NCBI RefSeq assembly: GCF_013304385.1
Contig: NZ_JAAITU010000023.1
Location: 1-58,255 of the forward strand
From: Blautia glucerasea
Lineage (GTDB): Bacteria; Bacillota; Clostridia; Lachnospirales; Lachnospiraceae
Length of the DNA: 58,255 nt
Reading direction: 5' to 3'
The notes under the pieces were generated by a model that was given only the letters and a program-made list of their open reading frames with translations, searched no databases and was not told where the DNA came from. Within the stretch, counting starts at the first letter, position 1. Each line of letters opens with the position of its first letter. Both the position numbers and the translations under genes were made by a program. This document shows, piece by piece, positions 26,483-35,828 of this stretch.

Positions 26483-29400
26483 CAGTGCACGCTCTACCAC
26501 GCGTACATTCTCACTGCCATATTCCCTCCGGAATTTTTCCAGCCATTCTTCCTGCAAAGCTACCCTGTATCCGGCCGGCAGCTTTTTCATTGCTTTTACA
26601 TCCTTCAGATAGATCACAACGGAAGCATTGCCCGGAACTGCTCTCAGTTCTTCCATCAAATGTGCTTCCCGGTCTGCATATGCATCCCTGTCATCAAACT
26701 GCAGCCAAAGCTCCCTTGGCACTTCTTCAAAGGTACGCACCCTTTCCAGGATCAGCTTGCTGGCCTTATCATCTTCAGCGGATACCCGTCCCTGGATCAG
26801 CACACGGGCATCTTCATCCAAAAGGCTCTGATACTTTTCATAATCCCTTGGAAAAACCACTACTTCCACAGTACCCACCAGATCCTCCAGGGTAACAAAG
26901 GCCATCACCTTATTATTCTTGGTATATTTAATGGTTTTCTCGGTCACCATACCACCAACTACAACCTTCTGGTTATCCATTACCACGGAAAGTCCAGTCT
27001 CTTCATCCGGCTGAAAATCTGTGGTCTTTGCACTGATGTTCTTTTCAAGTATGCCTCTGTACTGTTCCAAGGGATGTCCGCTAAGATAAATCCCCAGTAC
27101 ATCTTTTTCAAAGGCCAGGATAACTTCCTTTGCATATTCTCCCACATCTGGCATACTGATCTCATAAGCCTTCTTATCTTCTTCACCAACCAAGTCAAAC
27201 AGGCTCATCTGCCCTGCCATGCTGTTCTTCTTATTCTGGCTGATATGATCCACTACCCGGCTATAAACCAGCATTTTCTGCTGCCGGTTGCCTGGCAGGC
27301 AGTCAAGTGCCCCTGCCTTGATAAAATTTTCGATGGCGCGTTTATTCACCTGCCCGCTGTTTCTTTCGATGAAATCACTCAGTGTACGGTAGATTCCGTT
27401 TTCCCTGCGCTCCTTCACCAGCGATTCGATCACAGGCCTGCCCACACTTTTAATAGCGGAAAGGCCATAACGGATCCTTCCCTGGTCAACAGAAAAGCCA
27501 CGTTCTCCGTTATTAATATCCGGAGGCAAAATCTGAATTCCCATCTGGCGGCATACCTGAATATACTCTGCCACTTTGGCTGGCATTTCAATCACGGAGG
27601 TCATAAGCGCAGCCATAAATTCCACAGAATAATAATATTTCAGATAAGCCGTCTGATAAGCTACGATTGCATAAGCTGCCGCATGGGATTTATTAAAAGC
27701 ATATTTTGCAAAATCAGTCATTTCATCATAGATCTTATTTGCTGTCTTCTCAGAGATCCCGTTGGCAATACAGCCAGGCACTCCCTCCTGCTCATTTCCA
27801 TATACAAAGTTCTGCCGCTCTTTTTCCATGACAGAAGCTTTTTTCTTGGACATTGCACGACGCACAAGATCACTTCGTCCTAATGTATAGCCTGCCAGAT
27901 TACGCACGATCTGCATAACCTGCTCCTGATATACGATACATCCGTAGGTTGGGCTAAGGATTGGCTCCAGCTGCGGGCAGTCGTAGCGAATGGTATCCGG
28001 ACGGTTCTTGCCACGGATATACTGGGGAATAAAATCCATCGGGCCCGGACGATACAGGGAAATACCGGCGATCACGTCCTCCAGGCTCTGAGGCTTCAGT
28101 TCCTTCATAAAGTTCTTCATACCAGAACTTTCCAGCTGGAACACGCCATCTGTACGACCTGTGCCAAGGGATGCCAGAACCTTGCTGTCATTATAATCAA
28201 TGTGGGACATATCCAGGGTGATCCCCTTATCTTTCTCCACCATTTTCGCTGCATTCTGGATCACTGTTAATGTACGAAGCCCAAGGAAATCCATTTTCAA
28301 AAGGCCCAGTTCTTCCAGCGTAGTCATAGTAAACTGAGCTACAATGGTGCCGTCCTGGGCTCTGGAAAGAGGTACGTATTCATCCACCTCTTTCTGGCTG
28401 ATCACAACACCGGCTGCATGCATGGAGGTATGCCTTGGAAGTCCTTCCAGGCGCTTTGCCATATCGATCAGATGGTGCACATCCTCCTGCTCGTCATAAG
28501 TTTTTTTCAGCTCCGGATTCATTTCCAGTGCTTTATCAATGGTAATATTCGGCTCCTGGGGAATCATCTTTGCAATGGTATCCACCTGGGCATAAGGCAT
28601 GTCCAATACACGTCCCACATCCCTGATCACACCACGGGCAGCCAATGTACCAAAGGTAACGATCTGCACTACACAGTCCTTACCGTATTTGCGAACCACG
28701 TAATCGATCACTTCCTGCCTGCGCTCAAAACAGAAGTCCACATCAATATCCGGCATGGATACTCGTTCCGGATTCAGGAAACGCTCAAAAAGCAGATCGT
28801 AACGGATAGGATCCAGCTGGGTGATCCCCAGGGTATAAGCAACCAGGCTTCCAGCTGCAGAACCTCTGCCCGGTCCTACCATGATCTCATGATCCCTTGC
28901 ATATTTAATAAAGTCCCACACGATCAGGAAATAATCCACGTATCCCATATTTTTGATTGTGGTAAGCTCATAATCCAGACGGCTTTCCAACTCTTCTGTC
29001 ACCGGATCGTATCGTTCTTCCAGGCCTTCCCGGCACAGCTTATTCAAATATTCCCAGGAGGTATATCCATCCGGTACATCATATCTGGGCAGCTTTGTGT
29101 TGCCGAACTCAATATCCACGTGGCACCTCTGTGCGATCTTGTGTGTATTTTCCAGAGCCTCCGGCGCATAAGGAAACAGTGCTGCCATTTCTTCTTCTGA
29201 CTTAACATAATACTGTCCGCCTTCATAACGCATACGGTCTGTATCTGTAAGCTTCTTGCCGGTCTGCAGGCAAAGCAGGATATCATGGGAATCTGCGTCT
29301 GTTTCATAAGTGTAATGCACATCATTGGTGGCAACCAGCTGGATCCCTGTTTCCTGGTGCATCCGCATCAACTGCTGATTGACCATCTGCTGCTGTGGAA

Positions 29401-29938
29401 TCCCGTGATCCTGAAGTTCCAGAAAAAAGTTCCCATCTCCGAAAATCTCCTGATATCTGAGGGCAGCCTTTTTGCCATCCTCATACATTCCTTTCTGAAG
29501 ATATCTGGCAACCTCGCCAGCCAGGCAGGCGCTTAAGGCAATCAGCCCCTCATGATACTCCCGCAGAAGTTCCAGATCCACTCTTGGCTTGTAGTAAAAA
29601 CCTTCTACAAAACCCTTGGATACGATCTTCATCAGATTTTGATAACCCTGGTTATTCTCAGCAAGAAGCACCAGATGATAGTATCTGTCATCTCCGCTTC
29701 CTACTTCCCTGTCGAACCTGGAGCCGGGAGCCACATACACTTCACATCCAAGGATAGGATTGATGCCTGCCGCTTTTGCCGCACGATAAAAGTCGATCAC
29801 TCCATACATAACTCCATGGTCTGTGATCGCAGCACTGTCCATTCCCAGTTCCTTCACTCTGGACACATATTCATTTATCTTATTTGATCCATCCAGCAGA
29901 CTATATTCTGTATGGACATGCAGATGCGTGAAAGCCAC
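26471..29938 (-). CDS. dnaE: DNA polymerase III subunit alpha
   Basis: An 1155-aa replicative polymerase of the DnaE1 type. The PHP domain at the N-terminus keeps HLHVH (His5/7/9) and other metal ligands. The palm carries PDIDVDF with both catalytic aspartates near residue 390-400, and the third lies in MDFLGLRTLT. The fingers, helix-hairpin-helix and C-terminal OB domain (VVGGMVTEKTIKYTKNNKVMAFVTLED) follow. There is no exonuclease insert, so it is not PolC. The start is GTG with GAGG 7 nt upstream. It lies 42 nt downstream of cvfB. Confidence 0.97.
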   Translation of the reverse strand: MAFTHLHVHTEYSLLDGSNKINEYVSRVKELGMDSAAITDHGVMYGVIDFYRAAKAAGINPILGCEVYVAPGSRFDREVGSGDDRYYHLVLLAENNQGYQNLMKIVSKGFVEGFYYKPRVDLELLREYHEGLIALSACLAGEVARYLQKGMYEDGKKAALRYQEIFGDGNFFLELQDHGIPQQQMVNQQLMRMHQETGIQLVATNDVHYTYETDADSHDILLCLQTGKKLTDTDRMRYEGGQYYVKSEEEMAALFPYAPEALENTHKIAQRCHVDIEFGNTKLPRYDVPDGYTSWEYLNKLCREGLEERYDPVTEELESRLDYELTTIKNMGYVDYFLIVWDFIKYARDHEIMVGPGRGSAAGSLVAYTLGITQLDPIRYDLLFERFLNPERVSMPDIDVDFCFERRQEVIDYVVRKYGKDCVVQIVTFGTLAARGVIRDVGRVLDMPYAQVDTIAKMIPQEPNITIDKALEMNPELKKTYDEQEDVHHLIDMAKRLEGLPRHTSMHAAGVVISQKEVDEYVPLSRAQDGTIVAQFTMTTLEELGLLKMDFLGLRTLTVIQNAAKMVEKDKGITLDMSHIDYNDSKVLASLGTGRTDGVFQLESSGMKNFMKELKPQSLEDVIAGISLYRPGPMDFIPQYIRGKNRPDTIRYDCPQLEPILSPTYGCIVYQEQVMQIVRNLAGYTLGRSDLVRRAMSKKKASVMEKERQNFVYGNEQEGVPGCIANGISEKTANKIYDEMTDFAKYAFNKSHAAAYAIVAYQTAYLKYYYSVEFMAALMTSVIEMPAKVAEYIQVCRQMGIQILPPDINNGERGFSVDQGRIRYGLSAIKSVGRPVIESLVKERRENGIYRTLSDFIERNSGQVNKRAIENFIKAGALDCLPGNRQQKMLVYSRVVDHISQNKKNSMAGQMSLFDLVGEEDKKAYEISMPDVGEYAKEVILAFEKDVLGIYLSGHPLEQYRGILEKNISAKTTDFQPDEETGLSVVMDNQKVVVGGMVTEKTIKYTKNNKVMAFVTLEDLVGTVEVVVFPRDYEKYQSLLDEDARVLIQGRVSAEDDKASKLILERVRTFEEVPRELWLQFDDRDAYADREAHLMEELRAVPGNASVVIYLKDVKAMKKLPAGYRVALQEEWLEKFRREYGSENVRVVERALKSF

Positions 29939-29980
29939 TGTGTGTACCTCATTTCCTGTTTATATTATTTCTTGCCTCTG

Positions 29981-30820
29981 TTATTTTTTGTATATTCTTC
30001 TCTCTTTAATCTCTATTTTGCCTTCTTTCAGAAGGTGCCCAATTGCCCTTTTGAATGCATTTTTGCTCAAGCCGAATTCTCTTTTGATCACTTCCGGGGA
30101 TGCCTTATCATAAAAAGGAAGAACCCCTGCAAATTCATCGATCACGCTAAGCACGGACTCTGCATCCTCTTCGATCTGCAGGTATGCTTTCTGGCGATCT
30201 GTGACATTCATCTTGCCGTCTTCTTTTACTTCTGTTACACGCAGATCCAGAATCTCTCCCGGACGGTATTTCCCGGCAGCCTCCCTTGCGGGAATCAGTG
30301 CAGAATACTTGTCATCAACAGCCACAAATACACCAAAATTACCGCTGATCTCATATACACGGCCTTTTACCTGGTCTCCCACCACATAAGGTGTGCGTGT
30401 AGAAAGATAATGATATACTTTCATGGTAGCGCAAAGACGCTGGCTTTTATCAATATAAAGAGCCACCAGTACGTCTTTCCCTTCCTGCATCCTGGTGGTC
30501 TGCTCATGATATGGAAGCAGAAGGTCTTTTTCCAGTCCCCAATTCAGGAATGCTCCGATCCTTGTCACCTGGGAAACCTTCAGAACTGCAGTCTGCCCTA
30601 CCTGAAGCATGGGCTCTCTGGTGGTAGCGATGAGACGGTCTTTGGAATCTTTATAAATGAATACGGTCAGCTCATCTCCTGCTTTCGTGCCTGCAGGCAC
30701 CTGTTTGGCAGGGAGTAGTACAGAATCTTTGCCTTCTTTATCATCCTTTTCAGCCAGATATACACCGAAATCCACTGTTTTTACTACAGTCAGTGTCTGT
30801 TTTTTTCCTAATTCAATCAT
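29981..30820 (-). CDS. cvfB: S1-type RNA-binding protein CvfB
   Basis: A 279-aa protein with three S1-like OB domains (about 1-65, 70-135 and 148-210; the third has VKGRVYEISGNFGVFVAVDDKYSALIP). A C-terminal winged helix (FGLSKNAFKRAIGHLLKEGKI) follows. This is the architecture of CvfB, a virulence and translation-linked RNA-binding factor in Firmicutes. AAGGAG precedes the ATG. The 146 bases upstream hold no gene. Confidence 0.92.
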   Translation of the reverse strand: MIELGKKQTLTVVKTVDFGVYLAEKDDKEGKDSVLLPAKQVPAGTKAGDELTVFIYKDSKDRLIATTREPMLQVGQTAVLKVSQVTRIGAFLNWGLEKDLLLPYHEQTTRMQEGKDVLVALYIDKSQRLCATMKVYHYLSTRTPYVVGDQVKGRVYEISGNFGVFVAVDDKYSALIPAREAAGKYRPGEILDLRVTEVKEDGKMNVTDRQKAYLQIEEDAESVLSVIDEFAGVLPFYDKASPEVIKREFGLSKNAFKRAIGHLLKEGKIEIKERRIYKK

Positions 30821-30966
30821 GGGTTCTCCTTATTATATATTTTTACGAAAATGATTATTGTCAGTATAGCACACACACAATGTAAAAGATACTCTCAATC
30901 CACATGGGCCTAATTGTTGGTTTGCTCTTTTTGCAGCATTCCCCCAATTTGCGGTTGAATAGAATA

Positions 30967-32229
30967 CTATTTAAGTGTGTCTGCGTATTGCAGAAGCCGG
31001 CGTGTATCCGCCCATCTGGCATCGCTTGTAGGGCCTCCCAGTGTAACGGAAATATAGGTCTTTCCATTTCCGGCCTGGATCATACCAACAAAACAATGGC
31101 CAGCTTTACGGGTATAGCCTGTTTTGATCCCGTATACTCTGTCCATATTGCCAAGAAGCTTATTGGTGGTACGGAATGTATAGGTATTGCCGTTCAGGCT
31201 GGTGATGGTCCCTTGCTGCCGTTTTACGATTTTTCGGATCATAGGCTTCTTCCATGCATAACAGGCGATCTTTGCCAGATCCCGGGCAGTTGTATAATGG
31301 TCCATCCCTGCATCCAGTCCGTTTGGTGTGGCAAAATGGGTATTCTTACATCCCAGGACTGCTGCTTTTTTATTCATCAGCTTTACAAATTTAGGTACTG
31401 ATCCGCTTACATGCTCTGCAAGTGCTACTGCTGTATCATTGTGGGATGGAATCAGCAGGGAATAAAGAAGATCCTTCAGTACAAAGCTTTCCCCTTGCTG
31501 CAGGTACAGCTTGGTAGGCTCCTGGGCTGCTGCATTGGCAGATGCAGTCACCTTCTCGGTTAGTTTGCAATTCTCCAAAGCCAATATAGCCGTCATCAGC
31601 TTGGTGGTGCTTGCATTTGCATGGCGCAGATCCGGGTTCTTGGAATAAAGCACTTTTCCAGTGTCAGCCTCTACAAGGATCCCACATGGACTGCTAAGGG
31701 AAACAGACGGGCCGCTTCCTGTCATCCTGCCATTAGAATCAAACCTGCAATTCACACCGGAGATCCGTTTCGTTCCTGTGGTCAGCTTGCCCTTTGCATC
31801 AAAATAATAGGTATAACGGCTGCGGATCCACCCCTGGCTTCTGCGGCCGTCGCTTCGCAGATAATAGGTCTTCTTTCCATTTTTGTAGATCCATGCATTT
31901 TTATACATGTATCCTTCTGATTTCTTCCCAAAGTAATACCACCTGGTACCGATCTTGTGCCAGCTGTACTGCCTGACCCCTTTTGCAGAAAAATAATATG
32001 TTTTCCCCCTGACAGATAAAAGGCAATCCTTTGCCATCTGTCCATCTTTGTCATAATAATACCAATTTCCATTTCTGGCGGTAAATCTGCCCCCTGTAAC
32101 CTTTTCAATATTCTTTACGCTGGTCACTTTTGCAGAAACCGGCACTGTCGCTCCCAGAAGCAGTATCAGCATTACCAGAAGACACAGCCTGTATATGCCT
32201 GCTCTTTTTCTCTCTTTTCCTGTACTCAT
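30967..32229 (-). CDS. Wall-binding serine D-Ala-D-Ala carboxypeptidase (S11)
   Basis: A secreted enzyme of about 420 aa. Signal peptide 1-33 (hydrophobic core, VSA cleavage). Next are five or six aromatic cell-wall-binding repeats (about 45-165, of the NGNWYYYDKDGQMA type). Then comes a penicillin-binding peptidase S11 domain with STTK (207-210), SHN (262-264) and KTG (369-371), so the active site is complete. It trims terminal D-Ala from peptidoglycan stems. The membrane-anchoring C-terminal domain of DacA is absent, so the repeats probably hold it to the wall. Two ATGs (32232, 32229) follow GGGGG; the second has better spacing. Confidence 0.92.
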   Translation of the reverse strand: MSTGKERKRAGIYRLCLLVMLILLLGATVPVSAKVTSVKNIEKVTGGRFTARNGNWYYYDKDGQMAKDCLLSVRGKTYYFSAKGVRQYSWHKIGTRWYYFGKKSEGYMYKNAWIYKNGKKTYYLRSDGRRSQGWIRSRYTYYFDAKGKLTTGTKRISGVNCRFDSNGRMTGSGPSVSLSSPCGILVEADTGKVLYSKNPDLRHANASTTKLMTAILALENCKLTEKVTASANAAAQEPTKLYLQQGESFVLKDLLYSLLIPSHNDTAVALAEHVSGSVPKFVKLMNKKAAVLGCKNTHFATPNGLDAGMDHYTTARDLAKIACYAWKKPMIRKIVKRQQGTITSLNGNTYTFRTTNKLLGNMDRVYGIKTGYTRKAGHCFVGMIQAGNGKTYISVTLGGPTSDARWADTRRLLQYADTLK

Positions 32230-32272
32230 CATTTCCCCCGCTTTAAAGTAAAACAAAATATCAGTTCTATTT

Positions 32273-32301
32273 ATTTTCCTATTTTCCCCAATTTTAGTCA
32301 A
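32273..32301 (-). promoter_or_regulatory. Possible promoter of the carboxypeptidase gene
   Basis: Minus strand TTGACT (32296-32301) and GAAAAT (32273-32278) lie 17 bases apart. The -35 is good and the -10 is poor. Confidence 0.4.
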
Positions 32302-32321
32302 GGCATTTTTCAGGGCAAAAT

Positions 32322-32352
32322 AAAAAAGGCGTTCTATCTCACACGCCTTTTT
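32322..32352 (-). terminator. Terminator of the lost ABC-transporter operon
   Basis: AAAAAGGCGT/ACGCCTTTTTT form a stem around GTGAGATAGA on the minus strand and run into TATTTTGCC. It stands 20 bases past the stop of the ABC stump and is intact although the gene is not. Confidence 0.8.
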
Positions 32353-32372
32353 CTCAAAACTTCTGTATAGCA

Positions 32373-32471
32373 TTATTGATTACGGAATCTGGAAAGGAAA
32401 TCCCGTGTAAGAGCATCTTTCGGATCCTGGAAAAGCTTTTTCGGCTCTCCCTCTTCTACGATCACTCCATC
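32373..32471 (-). pseudogene. 3' stump of an amino-acid ABC transporter ATPase (GlnQ-like)
   Basis: The last 32 codons of a polar-amino-acid transporter ATPase remain: DGVIVEEGEPKKLFQDPKD, then a segment ending FLSRFRNQ and TAA. This matches the usual C-terminus after the H-loop in GlnQ/HisP proteins. Upstream of DGV the similarity ends abruptly at unrelated DNA (from about 32472), so the Walker motifs and most of the operon are gone. The intact terminator beyond it supports a recent deletion. The identification rests on a short stretch. Confidence 0.65.
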
Positions 32472-32553
32472 AAGTCGAGCCTCGTATTATTAAGTCCTAT
32501 AATTTTTTATGCAATAGAAACATTACTGAACAATTGTCTATTACACATAAAAA

Positions 32554-32598
32554 AATCGCAACAGGCGCAATTTACCAATTCACCGCGCCGTTGCGATT
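32554..32598 (-). terminator. Terminator of the RHH-SPFH unit
   Basis: On the minus strand AATCGCAAC-GGCGC pairs with GCGCC-GTTGCGATT (one bulge), followed by seven T. It lies about 60 bases past the RHH stop. Confidence 0.85.
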
Positions 32599-32655
32599 CA
32601 TTCACGTAATAACCCTAACCCCTGGTAAAGTCAAGGAGAAATATTATACGATCTC

Positions 32656-32859
32656 TTATATATCCAGTTCTGGGGGAACATCCAGTTCCTCGGATACATA
32701 TTTCCCATTTTTCTTGCGCTGCCTTACGCATTCCGACAAAAGATACTCGATCTGTCCATTCACTGAACGAAAATCATCCTCCGCCCAGGCAGCGATCTGA
32801 TCATATAATTTTGCTGAAAGTCTGAGCGGAATCTGTTTCTTTGCCTTAGTATCTGCCAC
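32656..32859 (-). CDS. Arc-type ribbon-helix-helix protein
   Basis: A 67-aa protein with the ribbon KQIPLRLSAKLYDQIAAWAEDDFRSVNGQIEYLLSECVRQR in the RHH order (given here as a fold, not as a full match). This is a basic strand, then two helices, followed by an acidic tail. Such proteins bind DNA as dimers. It starts 2 nt after the SPFH stop, so the two are co-transcribed, a pairing seen often in gut Firmicutes. It is a good candidate for binding the palindromes at 33900-33937 and repressing its own operon; this is inference. Confidence 0.85.
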   Translation of the reverse strand: MADTKAKKQIPLRLSAKLYDQIAAWAEDDFRSVNGQIEYLLSECVRQRKKNGKYVSEELDVPPELDI

Positions 32860-32861
32860 GA

Positions 32862-33881
32862 TTAATACAGACTTCCTGAATTAACAATAGGCTGTGCGTC
32901 ACGATTGCCGCAAAGTACTACAAGAAGGTTGGATACCATGGCCGCTTTCCGCTCCTCGTCCAGTTCTACCACACCATTCTCATTTAGTCTGTCCAGTGCC
33001 ATCTCCACCATACCAACAGCACCGTCTACGATCATCTTCCTTGCATCAATGATCGCAGATGCCTGCTGCCTCTGAAGCATAACGGCTGCAATCTCCGGTG
33101 CATATGCCAGATAAGTGATCCTTGCCTCAATGATCTCAAGTCCTGCGATCTCAACCTTCTGCTGAATCTCCTTACGGATACGCTCGGCAACCACTTCACT
33201 GGATCCTCTAAGGCTGCCTTCATCTGCGATACCGTCTCCTGTAGTGTCTACATTAGGAGCCACATCATATGGATAGATCCGTACAATATTTCTCAGGGCA
33301 CTGTCACACTGAAGGGACAGATATTCTTTATAATTATCTACATCAAACACAGCCTTTGCAGTATCTACCACACGCCACATAACTGCAATACCGATCTCGA
33401 TAGGATTACCCAGACAGTCATTGATCTTCTGACGGTTATTGTTCAGAGTCATGATCTTCAGTGAAATCTTATTATTTGTGATCTGAATTTCGCTGCTTTC
33501 TTTCGCAGATGCGCCAAGAACACTTGCCAGGGAACCTTTCCCGGAACCTCCGTCTACATCGCCGCTCTGGTTCAGCTTTGTCTTAGCTGCCGGATTCACA
33601 CTGCTGCAAAATGGATTGACCCAGTAAAAACCATTCTCCTTCAAAGTACCGATATACTTACCAAATAAGGTCAATACCAGTGCTTCCTGGGGCTTCAGGA
33701 CACGCAATCCTACAAAGGGGATCCAGCCTATAGCTGCCCATACAATACCAACAACCATAACTGGGATCACTTCCTGAACCGCACCAAATGCGATAGCTCC
33801 TACCCCCACTGCATACAGCAGGAGAAACAGAAGCATCATGGCCATGCCATTTTTCTTGTTGTTTAATACTTTTTCTTTCAT
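32862..33881 (-). CDS. SPFH domain membrane protein, second type
   Basis: A 339-aa protein with two adjacent N-terminal hydrophobic helices (about 13-58). An SPFH domain follows (LKPQEALVLTLFGKYIGTLKENGFYWVNP). A Gly/Ser-rich insert lies at about 108-128 and the helical flotillin-like part (AEIAAVMLQRQQASAIIDARK) near 260. It differs from the stomatin-like protein at 20841 and lacks a long coiled coil. The ATG has AGGAGG upstream. It is transcribed from the TTGACA/TATCAT promoter and is followed at once by an RHH regulator. The family is abundant in gut Firmicutes, but its job is not established to my knowledge. Confidence 0.88.
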   Translation of the reverse strand: MKEKVLNNKKNGMAMMLLFLLLYAVGVGAIAFGAVQEVIPVMVVGIVWAAIGWIPFVGLRVLKPQEALVLTLFGKYIGTLKENGFYWVNPFCSSVNPAAKTKLNQSGDVDGGSGKGSLASVLGASAKESSEIQITNNKISLKIMTLNNNRQKINDCLGNPIEIGIAVMWRVVDTAKAVFDVDNYKEYLSLQCDSALRNIVRIYPYDVAPNVDTTGDGIADEGSLRGSSEVVAERIRKEIQQKVEIAGLEIIEARITYLAYAPEIAAVMLQRQQASAIIDARKMIVDGAVGMVEMALDRLNENGVVELDEERKAAMVSNLLVVLCGNRDAQPIVNSGSLY

Positions 33882-33899
33882 TTTCTTTTTCTTCCTCCT

Positions 33900-33956
33900 A
33901 AAATATCAAATGTATTTTGATATTTTGATGATATCATTTTAATATCATATTGTCAA
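33900..33956 (-). promoter_or_regulatory. Promoter with operator-like palindromes before SPFH-RHH
   Basis: Minus strand TTGACA (33951-33956) and TATCAT (33928-33933) are 17 bp apart. An exact 11-bp inverted repeat (33900-33910 with 33916-33926, arms AAAATATCAAA) lies over the start point. The palindrome ATGATATCAT (33928-33937) covers the -10. Repeated GATAT cores fit binding by a ribbon-helix-helix repressor. Confidence 0.75.
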
Positions 33957-33983
33957 TAGAGACTTTTGCAACGACCCTCCATA

Positions 33984-34889
33984 TTATCTTTCTTTTAAGA
34001 ACTCCACCACTTCCTGATACAGCGGAATAGACGGTGCTGCGCCTGGACGGGACACTGCGATTGCAGAAGCTGCAGAAGCCATTTCCAGACATTTTGGAAT
34101 GTCCTCACCAGCACACAGACCTGCAAGGAAATATCCGCAGAAGGTATCTCCTGCAGCTGTAGTATCCACTGCCTTTACACGGTAAATATCATGGGTATAG
34201 GTTTCCTCACCCTTCTTGCAGAGAACCCCTGCATCTCCAAGAGTAAGTACGATTACTGCTGCCGGATATTTCTCGGAAAGGATCTCCAGCACTTTCTTGT
34301 AATCCGGATTCGCCTCCTGAATCCCTGCGATCGCTGCACCTTCCACTTCATTAACAATAAAATAATCTACACAGTCCAACGGCAGATCTTCCATGGACTT
34401 TGGAATCGGTGACGGATTAAATGCCACCTTCAGACCCAGTTCATGTGCCCTCCGGATCATATAAGGAACCTCATTTACCTCATACTGCATCAGCACAACG
34501 TCCCCCGGCTCTCCCTTTTCTGTAAGAACCTTGTCAATATATTCTTTAGTAAAGTCACGGTTGGTGCCGCCATATACAATGATACAGTTATGTCCTGTAC
34601 TATCTACCTGGATAATAGCATGGCCGCTCTGTCCTGGAAGCACCTGGATCTGAGAAATATCCACGCCTGCATCCTTCATAAAATCAGTGAGCATAGCACC
34701 ATCTTCTCCTACCGCTCCTGCGTGTACTACGCATGCGCCTGCTCTCGCCGCTGCCACAGACTGGTTCAGACCTTTGCCGCCTACATTCAGCTGGATGCCA
34801 TCTGCCAGTATGGTTTCTCCCGGAAGTACAAAATTCTCCACCTGATATACCTTATCAATATTCATAGATCCAAATGAAATGATTTTCAT
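33984..34889 (-). CDS. rbsK: Ribokinase (PfkB family)
   Basis: A 301-aa sugar kinase that phosphorylates ribose at O5. The substrate region has GSMNIDKVYQVENFVLPGET and NVGGKGLNQSVAAARAG. The C-terminal PfkB signature DTTAAGDTFCGYFLAGL carries the catalytic Asp and anion hole. The length and motifs fit RbsK better than fructokinase. No ribose transporter or LacI regulator is adjacent, so it may serve nucleoside or general ribose salvage. A promoter (34968-34996) precedes it. Confidence 0.9.
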   Translation of the reverse strand: MKIISFGSMNIDKVYQVENFVLPGETILADGIQLNVGGKGLNQSVAAARAGACVVHAGAVGEDGAMLTDFMKDAGVDISQIQVLPGQSGHAIIQVDSTGHNCIIVYGGTNRDFTKEYIDKVLTEKGEPGDVVLMQYEVNEVPYMIRRAHELGLKVAFNPSPIPKSMEDLPLDCVDYFIVNEVEGAAIAGIQEANPDYKKVLEILSEKYPAAVIVLTLGDAGVLCKKGEETYTHDIYRVKAVDTTAAGDTFCGYFLAGLCAGEDIPKCLEMASAASAIAVSRPGAAPSIPLYQEVVEFLKER

Positions 34890-34967
34890 AAAATATTCCC
34901 TCCCAATTCCCGTATTTCATTGACATTTTCTTTTTTCCGGCTTATGACGAATAAACCATTTTATACA

Positions 34968-34996
34968 ATAATACCATATCAGGAATAAAAGCTCAA
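34968..34996 (-). promoter_or_regulatory. Promoter of rbsK
   Basis: Minus strand TTGAGC (34991-34996) and TATTAT (34968-34973), 17 bp apart. The leader is about 75 nt. The rest of 34890-35068 shows no gene. Confidence 0.55.
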
Positions 34997-35068
34997 AATT
35001 TTTTCATAAATAATTCCCAAAATCGAATGTGTATACAGCCCACATCATCTGCCTTCCCTCCAGCAGTC

Positions 35069-35779
35069 TTATTTCGCCTGAAATTCCACGACAGCATAAG
35101 ATTCACCCTCTTTTGTTTCCAATGCCACCACTACTTTACCAGGCTCTGTATGCACTCTTGGATAAAATACATCCCCAAGCACTGCCTGTTTCTTATACTC
35201 TGCACGCATCTGGTGGATCTTAAAGTCCTCCGGCAGATAATCCGCTGCGATCCGGATATACTGGCAATTATTCACATGATGATGGGTGTCCAGGTTGTGC
35301 TTCTGCACAGTGAATGGCTCCTGATCTGTCATCTCCTCCGGAAGCTGGATCTTCCTGGAAACCTGCTCCATTTCTAAGGGCTCTTCCAGCACATATCCAC
35401 GGCAGTCCTCTTCTGTAAGCCTTGCAGGCAGCCCGGTGTTTGTATTAATGTTGATCCATCGGGAATTGGCATAAGCCAGCCTTTCCCCATTTTCACCTTC
35501 AAGGACAAAATTACGCATCCCTGTAAATCCCTTAAAGGCATACGGCTTAGTAAGTGCTGTGATCTTTTCTCCCAGCATAGGATACCGATCGATCACTACC
35601 TGCCAGGATGCCAGCACCCAGGCACGTTTTCTTTCTTCTACTGCCAGCATTCCCTGTCCGATCTCTTCCGATTGGAAAGTACAGCAATCCTGAAAATAAT
35701 CAAGAATCGCCGGCAGTGTAAGGCATTTATCCTCACCAATTTCACTGTATCTAACCTTTCCTTCAAAACGATAACTCAT
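35069..35779 (-). CDS. Acyl-ACP thioesterase (FatA/FatB family)
   Basis: A 236-aa double-hotdog thioesterase (PF01643). The N-terminal hotdog has VRYSEIGEDKCLTLPAILDYFQDC and SWQVVIDRYP. The second begins near 145 with the conserved NLDTHHHVNNCQYI segment, which holds the catalytic Asp/Asn/His group. It releases fatty acids from acyl carrier protein. The bacterial form is shorter than plant FatB, as expected. It lies 49 nt downstream of the MATE gene and may share its transcript. Confidence 0.9.
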   Translation of the reverse strand: MSYRFEGKVRYSEIGEDKCLTLPAILDYFQDCCTFQSEEIGQGMLAVEERKRAWVLASWQVVIDRYPMLGEKITALTKPYAFKGFTGMRNFVLEGENGERLAYANSRWININTNTGLPARLTEEDCRGYVLEEPLEMEQVSRKIQLPEEMTDQEPFTVQKHNLDTHHHVNNCQYIRIAADYLPEDFKIHQMRAEYKKQAVLGDVFYPRVHTEPGKVVVALETKEGESYAVVEFQAK

Positions 35780-35828
35780 AATTTTAATTCTCCTTTTTCT
35801 GTATATATGCTATTTTCTGATGCAAGTT

